Origin: Fulvivirga aurantia
GTDB lineage: Bacteria; Bacteroidota; Bacteroidia; Cytophagales; Cyclobacteriaceae
Reading direction: 5' to 3'
Length of the DNA stretch: 11,019 nucleotides
Assembly (NCBI RefSeq): GCF_009711475.1
Contig: NZ_SMMD01000847.1
Location: 1-11,019 of the forward strand
Below are positions 6,850-11,019 of the stretch, one piece after another. The position numbers and the translations under genes were made by a program. A model generated the notes under the pieces. It was not told the DNA's origin. It searched no databases and saw only the letters and a program-made list of their open reading frames with translations. The stretch's first letter is position 1. Each line of letters begins with the position of its first letter.

Positions 6850-8355
6850 ATGGATCAAGTGCTAAAAGACGATATTAAAAAAATGGGAAAATCAATCGAC
6901 CGGGTAGAACAACAACTCGACCGATTTAAAAATGGATTCCCTTATCTCACCATCACTAAACCGGCTACTGTGGGTGATGGCATTATTAGGTTATCTGATG
7001 ATGATTTGGATCAAAATATATCTTCTTTTGAGCGGAATGCTGATCAATATCATATCACGAAGTTTGTGCCCGCAAGTGGTGCTGCGAGTAGGATGTTTAA
7101 GCGTTTATTTTCCTTTTTGGAAGAAGATGAGTCTGTAGTAGAAAATGACGAGTTTCTTACCCAATTTTTTGATGACTTGCAGCATTTCGCTTTTGCCAAA
7201 TCCCTCGATGAAGAAATGCAAAAGAATGGCCAAACGCTCGAGGAGGCCAGAAAAGATAAGAAATACCACGAGATTGTAAAGGCGCTGCTTTTACCGGAAG
7301 GACTAAATTATGGTCAGCTGCCAAAAGGACTTTTAGAGTTTCATAAATATGGCACTGATGCCAGAACAGCGACAGCCGAACATTTCGCAGAGGGAGAACG
7401 CTATGCCAAAGGCAAAAACGGAGAGGTGCACCTTCATTTTACGGTTTCTCCCGAGCATCAGGAAGCTTTTGATCAGCATGTAAAAGAACTAAAGCAGGGC
7501 TATGACAAGTTTACAATAGACTTCTCGCAACAAGACCCGAATACAGACACCATTGCTGTTACACCTGACAATGAACCGTTTCGTGAAGATGACGGAAGCA
7601 TTTTATTCAGACCCGCAGGGCATGGGGCGCTGATAGAAAACCTCAACAAGATAGATGCCGATATTGTGTTTGTGAAAAACATAGACAATGTAGTGCCTGA
7701 CCATCTCAAGGAGCCCACTGTAAAGTATAAAAAGGCGCTGGGAGGTTTATTGATCGATACACAACAAAAGCTATTTGCTTACGTGCGAGAATTGGAAAAT
7801 GAGGTGAATGAGAATCAACTGAAAGAGATCGAAGCTTTCGCTAAAGATAAGCTCATGCTTAGTTTTAAATCTGGGTATGATGCTATGTCGATTAATGAAA
7901 AAGCTACCTATTTAAAACAACAGCTAAACAGACCTTTGCGAGTTTGTGGTATGGTGCCCAACACCGGAGAGCCCGGAGGAGGCCCTTTTTGGATAGAAGA
8001 AAAAGACGGCTCCAATAGCCTGCAGATTGTAGAAACATCGCAGTTTAACCCAGATGACAAAGAAGCCCAGGGCGCATTACAATCGGCCACTCACTTCAAT
8101 CCTGTAGATCTCATTTGTGCGTTTAAAGATCATAATGGCAGTAAATTTGACCTTACTAAATATGTAGACCCGGACACAGGTTTTATCACAGAAAAGTCAA
8201 AGAGTGGCAAATCGCTCAAAGCCTTGGAGCTACCCGGCCTGTGGAACGGAGCCATGTCAGATTGGATCACCCTTTTTGTTGAAGTGCCAATAGAAACCTT
8301 CAACCCGGTGAAGACAGTCAATGATTTGCTCAGAGAGCAGCATCAGGGTGTTTGA
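6850..8355 (+). CDS. DUF4301 family protein, candidate sugar nucleotidyltransferase
   Basis: This 501-residue protein matches the DUF4301 family, which has no function that I know of. Key stretches are KFVPASGAASRMFK (71-84), LPKGLLEFHKY (157-167), FRPAGHGALIENL (253-265), VKNIDNVVPD (275-284), VCGMVPNTGEPGGGPFWI (365-382) and LQIVETSQFNP (391-401). Order and content resemble UDP-glucose/UDP-N-acetylglucosamine pyrophosphorylases: G-rich loop ending in R(M/L), PKG, a TSE-like segment (TVSPEHQ, 198-204), FxQ (FSQQ, 225-228), PxGHGD (here AGHGA), NIDN, then GG...L.E.AQ with a later FN...L. The main departure is an inserted helical segment of about 70 residues between the G-loop and PKG, which are close together in known enzymes. 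Context fits: it follows a UDP-glucose-dependent glycogen synthase in an apparent operon. I infer a GT-A-like nucleotidyltransferase fold; UDP-glucose formation is only a hypothesis. Its 3' end is 4 bp from the convergent SDR gene, with no terminator visible between. Confidence 0.85.
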   Translation: MDQVLKDDIKKMGKSIDRVEQQLDRFKNGFPYLTITKPATVGDGIIRLSDDDLDQNISSFERNADQYHITKFVPASGAASRMFKRLFSFLEEDESVVENDEFLTQFFDDLQHFAFAKSLDEEMQKNGQTLEEARKDKKYHEIVKALLLPEGLNYGQLPKGLLEFHKYGTDARTATAEHFAEGERYAKGKNGEVHLHFTVSPEHQEAFDQHVKELKQGYDKFTIDFSQQDPNTDTIAVTPDNEPFREDDGSILFRPAGHGALIENLNKIDADIVFVKNIDNVVPDHLKEPTVKYKKALGGLLIDTQQKLFAYVRELENEVNENQLKEIEAFAKDKLMLSFKSGYDAMSINEKATYLKQQLNRPLRVCGMVPNTGEPGGGPFWIEEKDGSNSLQIVETSQFNPDDKEAQGALQSATHFNPVDLICAFKDHNGSKFDLTKYVDPDTGFITEKSKSGKSLKALELPGLWNGAMSDWITLFVEVPIETFNPVKTVNDLLREQHQGV

Positions 8356-8359
8356 AGTC

Positions 8360-9160
8360 TTATAATATAGGTTTACTGTCTGCAACCAGGGTTTGTCTTA
8401 AATAGTCACACCACGAAATTTTTCCATATTTGGCTCTCGGGCACAAATTAATTTTCGTGGTAAATAAGCGATGCATCTCACTTATTGGTGGAACAAACTC
8501 TATTTTGTTCTGCCTTTTTAACAGAAATAGGTAAGCCTCAGCCATTTGCTCAAATTTTAAGACTTCAGGGCCACCGATGTTTATTGTTTTATTGATTGGT
8601 CCTAGCGTTGTCAATTCCAGCACCTTTCGGGCCACATCATTTTTGTCGATAGACTGAAAATATAGGTCTGACGGGATTTGGAGATTGTTTTCTAAGCCTG
8701 TATCGATTGGTTTGATCAACCAATGATATATAAAATCGTGAAATTGCGTGGCTCGAATGATGGAGTAGGGCAGGCCCGATGCAATTAGAAAGTCTTCTAC
8801 ATAAACCTTGCTCTTGTAGTAATCAAAACTGCTTTGATCGACACCGACAATCGAAATGTAAATGAAGTGTTTGATCCTGCTCGTTGATATGGCACTGATG
8901 AGATTTTGAGATCCTTCAATATCGATCGCTGCAGTATTTAATGCATTGCTCGCACAGTGGATTATAATATCGAAAGCGTTTTCTAACCCTGAAAGGCTGT
9001 TGGCTATGGCTAAATTGCCATAAGTATAACTCACATGGTTAGTGGTAGGTAGGTAGTTTTGAGAGGTCAATACCGTTACATCACAATTATTTTTTATTAA
9101 CAATGCGACAATGGCTTTGCCTAAATTGCCTGTGCCCCCGGTTACAAGGATGCGATTCAT
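8360..9160 (-). CDS. Atypical SDR / NmrA-like NAD(P)-binding protein
   Basis: This 266-residue Rossmann-fold protein belongs to the atypical short-chain dehydrogenase group (NmrA / NDUFA9-like). The dinucleotide-binding loop GGTGNLG is at 8-14, and FDIIIHCAS (63-71) is the beta-4 strand where typical members have an N-A-G-like motif. YISIVGVD (101-108) and Y114-x3-K118 match the usual SDR Ser/Tyr/Lys region. LPYSIIRATQFHDF (130-143) is characteristic of this atypical group. It is soluble, with no signal peptide. Such proteins act as oxidoreductases or redox-sensing regulators, and the substrate cannot be told. It is convergent with the DUF4301 gene, 4 bp apart, and 101 bp separates it from the GNAT gene upstream, so it probably has its own promoter, though I saw none convincing. 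Nothing links it to glucan metabolism. Confidence 0.85.
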   Translation of the reverse strand: MNRILVTGGTGNLGKAIVALLIKNNCDVTVLTSQNYLPTTNHVSYTYGNLAIANSLSGLENAFDIIIHCASNALNTAAIDIEGSQNLISAISTSRIKHFIYISIVGVDQSSFDYYKSKVYVEDFLIASGLPYSIIRATQFHDFIYHWLIKPIDTGLENNLQIPSDLYFQSIDKNDVARKVLELTTLGPINKTINIGGPEVLKFEQMAEAYLFLLKRQNKIEFVPPISEMHRLFTTKINLCPRAKYGKISWCDYLRQTLVADSKPIL

Positions 9161-9261
9161 TGATCACGTAACAAAATGAGATTGACTAACCTATCAATAC
9201 GTATAAGTGGATGTGCTTGTTTTAACTTCAGATGAGAATTTCGGTGTGCGCTTTAAGATTT

Positions 9262-9753
9262 TTATTGTACATATTTTCTGTAGCAGGAAATAGTCTTTTC
9301 AGCGTTTTGGGCTGTGTAAATAAACCCGAGTTGATTTAATATTTTAAGCGAGGCCTGGTTTTCATGGTGGCACCATGCAATCACTTCCTTAAAGTCATAT
9401 TTTTCTTTAATCATGCGCAACAGCTCTTTAACAGTTTCCTTTCCGTAGCCCCTTCCCCAGTATTGGCGACCGATGGAATAGCCAATTTCACATGCGTGGG
9501 GTGTATCATGATCGATGCTAAGCATTACGCTTCCAATGAGCTGTTTTGTGTCATTTAAAATAATGCCCTTTCTAAAAATTTGAGACCGCTCTGTAGTAAC
9601 ATTTTTATTGTCTATGAACTCCACTGCATCACTCTTAGACGTCATAGGTTTGCTGGTTCTGTACTTCATCGCCTCCCTGTCGGAGTAGATTTCGTACAAA
9701 TCTTTGGCATCATTGATTGATAGTTCTCTAAACCTGAGAGAGGGTGTTGGCAT
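9262..9753 (-). CDS. GNAT family N-acetyltransferase (RimJ/RimL type)
   Basis: This 163-residue protein is a GCN5-related N-acetyltransferase of the RimJ/RimL-like subgroup (Acetyltransf_3 type), of normal length for the family. The N terminus LRFRELSINDAKDLYEIYSD (6-25) is the usual first strand and helix. IGYSIGRQYWGRGYGKE (90-106) is motif A, with the acetyl-CoA pyrophosphate-binding R/Q-x-x-G-x-G/A loop at about 96-104. WCHHENQASLKILNQLGF (127-144) is the motif B region with the conserved N-x-x-S and the L-G-F ending. It transfers an acetyl group from acetyl-CoA to an amine. Substrates in this subgroup include protein N termini, antibiotics and small amines, and nothing here chooses among them. 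It is cytoplasmic and apparently monocistronic, with 101 bp downstream and 58 bp upstream to its minus-strand neighbours. Confidence 0.9.
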   Translation of the reverse strand: MPTPSLRFRELSINDAKDLYEIYSDREAMKYRTSKPMTSKSDAVEFIDNKNVTTERSQIFRKGIILNDTKQLIGSVMLSIDHDTPHACEIGYSIGRQYWGRGYGKETVKELLRMIKEKYDFKEVIAWCHHENQASLKILNQLGFIYTAQNAEKTISCYRKYVQ

Positions 9754-9787
9754 AGAAATTACACTAAACTATTAATGGGTGAAGGTA

Positions 9788-9800
9788 TCTAAAATTTAGA
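9788..9800. repeat. 13-bp odd palindrome between DUF2834 and GNAT genes
   Basis: TCTAAAATTTAGA is a perfect palindrome around a single central A. It sits 35-47 bp upstream of the GNAT start and just past the DUF2834 stop. A one-base centre cannot form a hairpin loop of normal size, so a protein-binding site is likelier than a terminator. It is AT-rich and may be chance. Confidence 0.35.
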
Positions 9801-9811
9801 AGTACTGAAGC

Positions 9812-10141
9812 TTAACGCTCGGTTTTAGCTTTTTCTTTCATGTACAAATAAAGAGGAAACCCTCCAGCGAGGCCAAAGAGCATAGTCAGTAGCCATACCA
9901 GATAGATATTCTTGACTTCCGATTTTTTGGCGTCATGGTATGACCATATGAAGAATACCAACACAGCAAATAGGAGGTCGATCATAAATATCGTAGAAAT
10001 CCTGTTGGCAAACATTCCCTCTATTGTATCCATCAAATGAGCGTAAAGCAAAATATTACCAGTTTCTACAGACTCGATGGTAACTAAAACACTGGGTAAA
10101 ATAAACCCGATGATCGCCAGGGTGAGGTATAGCTTCTTCAT
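9812..10141 (-). CDS. DUF2834 family small membrane protein
   Basis: This 109-residue integral membrane protein matches the pattern of the DUF2834 family, which is about 100-110 residues with three transmembrane helices. The helices are at about 4-22 (following MKK, as an uncleaved signal anchor), 46-67 and 78-101. The family-like features are the KKLYLTLAIIGFILP opening, the FANxIST segment (44-50) before helix two, and PLYLYMKEK near the C terminus. Positive charges (KK at 72-73; KEKAK near the end) flank the second and third helices. The function of DUF2834 proteins is unknown to me. It lies alone on the minus strand, with 224 bp upstream and 58 bp downstream. The family call is from pattern memory, but length, topology and motif positions agree. 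Confidence 0.8.
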   Translation of the reverse strand: MKKLYLTLAIIGFILPSVLVTIESVETGNILLYAHLMDTIEGMFANRISTIFMIDLLFAVLVFFIWSYHDAKKSEVKNIYLVWLLTMLFGLAGGFPLYLYMKEKAKTER

Positions 10142-10365
10142 GGTTCTTGAGTTTTTTATTTATACGGAATGTACTACTTCAAGGTAGTGACAGGAGAGGA
10201 TAATTGCAGGAAGGAGGAAAAGAATGTTATGGCATTGGCACTTTTAAAACGAGTAAAAAAAGTATGGAAGATTGGTCACACAAATATTTGATACCACAAA
10301 GTAATGGAATGCCATTTTGAGTTTTAGAAATAGAAATTCTTTTTGGAATTTTATAGAATACTTCT
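10142..10365. other. Intergenic region without a gene; two weak hairpins
   Basis: No credible coding sequence was found here on either strand. The part next to 10142 must hold the promoter of the leftward DUF2834 gene, but no clear -33/-7 pair was recognised. Two small inverted repeats lie just downstream of the 91-residue gene (minus strand): AATGG-AATG-CCATT (10303-10316) and AAATTC-TTTTTG-GAATTT (10334-10351). Either could help end that transcript, but neither has a long T-tract on the minus strand, so I do not call a terminator. Confidence 0.5.
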
Positions 10366-10641
10366 TTACCCGAGATAAGTTGCTTCCACTGTTACAGGTT
10401 CGGACACTGAATCTAAAGCGGCAATTGAAATTTCGGTAGCAGTAATGAATGCTTCATCACCTGCCGGTAATTTACAGATTTCTGAAACACTGCCATTACG
10501 CTTAAATGTTTGAACAGAGATATCAAGACCGGAATCTGACTTTTCTGTGTTGATAAGAAAAAATGTTCTTTCCGTAGTTCCAATATGAATAGGTACGGGT
10601 TCCGTTTTTGGTATTGAAATAAATTTTCTAGAGAGTGTCAT
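10366..10641 (-). CDS. Hypothetical protein, 91 residues, unrecognised
   Basis: I do not recognise a family for this 91-residue protein. It has no signal peptide, membrane segment or cysteine pair; its single Cys is at 56. Alternating hydrophobic and polar residues (RTFFLIN, DISVQTF, PVTVEATYL) suggest short beta strands, and a small beta-sandwich fold is plausible but inferred. Support for it being real comes from a continuous reading frame with ordinary codon use, a plausible Bacteroidota promoter ending 28 bp upstream of the ATG, and weak hairpins after the stop. It stands alone between the VOC and DUF2834 genes. No partner or pathway is suggested. Confidence 0.6.
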   Translation of the reverse strand: MTLSRKFISIPKTEPVPIHIGTTERTFFLINTEKSDSGLDISVQTFKRNGSVSEICKLPAGDEAFITATEISIAALDSVSEPVTVEATYLG

Positions 10642-10669
10642 TGGATCAGGTGTTTAAAAGATTATACAA

Positions 10670-10701
10670 TAAAATTACTTACCTGAAACTCTGCAGTCAA
10701 T
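10670..10701 (-). promoter_or_regulatory. Putative Bacteroidota-type promoter of the 91-residue gene
   Basis: On the minus strand ATTG (plus 10698-10701) is followed after exactly 20 bp by TAATTTTA (plus 10670-10677). The Bacteroidota consensus is TTTG, 19-21 bp, then TAnnTTTG; each element here differs from it at one position. It ends 28 bp from the ATG at 10641, a reasonable leader length. Such short motifs occur by chance in AT-rich DNA. Confidence 0.4.
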
Positions 10702-10718
10702 ACCTAACCTTGGGTATT
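10699..10718. repeat. Dyad AATACC-N8-GGTATT at the putative -33 element
   Basis: The arms AATACC (10699-10704) and GGTATT (10713-10718) are perfect complements 8 bp apart, and the dyad overlaps the -33 element of the putative promoter of the 91-residue gene. The arrangement suits a repressor or activator site for a dimer. It could instead be a weak terminator for the VOC gene, but on the minus strand it is followed by GACTGC rather than a T-tract. Confidence 0.4.
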
Positions 10719-10756
10719 TTAATCGATTTTAATGCTTGTTGAGCCAATCCTTATTT

Positions 10757-11019
10757 CTATTCCGGTGCTGAATATGTTACAATATCAATCCCAATTCCAT
10801 TTGGGTCTGTGATAGCGAAATGTCTGTCTCCCCAGGGCTCGTCTCTTATGTCAATTTCGATGGCTATGCCTTTGCTTTTCAGCTTTTCATAAACTTCATC
10901 TACATCATCGACTTCGATGGTTAAGTAGACCCCTTTGCCAGCAAAAGGCGCCTGAAAAATAGGTTTCTGACTGGGGTGATTAGGAAGTAAGAAGGATAGT
11001 TCAGCTTGTTGATTCGGAA
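10757..11019 (-). CDS. VOC superfamily (glyoxalase/bleomycin-resistance-like) protein, partial
   Basis: Only the C-terminal 86 residues and the stop codon are in the window; the 5' part lies beyond 11019, so the frame opens without a start. The visible part matches the second beta-alpha-beta-beta-beta half of a vicinal oxygen chelate protein: VYLTIEVDDVDEVYEKLKSKG (strand and helix, residues 30-50 of the fragment), then the EPWGDRHFAITDPNGIGIDIV segment (60-80), whose PWG-R-F---DP-G pattern is typical of the superfamily. The fragment shows no Glu in the usual late metal-ligand position (Asp occupies the I-D-I-V site), so metal dependence is uncertain. Members include glyoxalases, dioxygenases and antibiotic-binding proteins, and no specific activity can be assigned. 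It is soluble, and the 115 bp to the next gene suggests a separate unit. Confidence 0.85.
   Translation of the reverse strand, partial: PNQQAELSFLLPNHPSQKPIFQAPFAGKGVYLTIEVDDVDEVYEKLKSKGIAIEIDIRDEPWGDRHFAITDPNGIGIDIVTYSAPE

Noticed and set aside
1..8355. Polysaccharide utilisation locus (Sus-like)
   Set aside because: There are no SusC/SusD genes, no signal peptides and no regulator; the set fits intracellular glycogen metabolism.
9754..9781. TAGTTTAG on the minus strand as a -7 element for the GNAT gene
   Set aside because: It lies so close to the ATG that almost no leader would remain, and the -33 partner is poor.
1..11019. Mobile element, CRISPR array, defence system, tRNA or rRNA
   Set aside because: No transposase, integrase, terminal repeats, regularly spaced repeats, nuclease/toxin genes or RNA-gene-like structures were seen on either strand.

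Overview
The window looks like chromosomal DNA of a member of the Bacteroidota, most likely a marine or soil Cytophagales-type bacterium. The evidence is the DUF4301 family gene (a family I know mainly from Bacteroidota), a bacterial GT3 glycogen synthase, AT-rich intergenic DNA with weak Shine-Dalgarno sequences, and a promoter resembling the Bacteroidota -33/-7 type. No phage, transposon, CRISPR, tRNA or rRNA signal was seen.

The left three quarters (about 1-8355) is an alpha-glucan (glycogen) locus built around a divergent intergenic region at about 4735-5002. Leftward, in transcription order, lie a cytoplasmic GH31 alpha-glucosidase, a GT4 glycosyltransferase with starch-synthase-like features, and a short GH57-like protein that overlaps the GT4 gene by 8 bp and ends at a small intrinsic terminator. 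Rightward lie a GT3 (eukaryotic-type, UDP-glucose) glycogen synthase and, 23 bp later, a DUF4301 protein. The locus thus pairs synthesis (GT3, probably GT4) with breakdown (GH31). SusC/SusD genes are absent and no signal peptides are visible, so this appears to be intracellular storage-polysaccharide metabolism rather than a polysaccharide utilisation locus. Branching enzyme, phosphorylase and ADP-glucose pyrophosphorylase genes are not in the window.

Two points stand out. First, the DUF4301 protein carries, in order, motifs resembling UDP-sugar pyrophosphorylases (a G-rich loop ending in RM, a PKG, FSQQ, GHG, NIDN, then a G-G/E-x-S-Q block). It may therefore be a divergent sugar nucleotidyltransferase, possibly supplying UDP-glucose to the adjacent synthase. 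Second, the GH57-like protein keeps the scaffold motifs but has Ala where the nucleophile Glu should be and no recognisable DxETxGE motif, so it is probably a non-catalytic member.

The right quarter (8356-11019) is all on the minus strand and looks like unrelated single genes: an atypical SDR/NmrA-like NAD(P)-binding protein convergent with the DUF4301 gene, a GNAT acetyltransferase, a three-helix DUF2834 membrane protein, an unrecognised 91-residue protein with a plausible promoter and dyad, and the 3' end of a VOC (glyoxalase-like) gene cut by the window edge.
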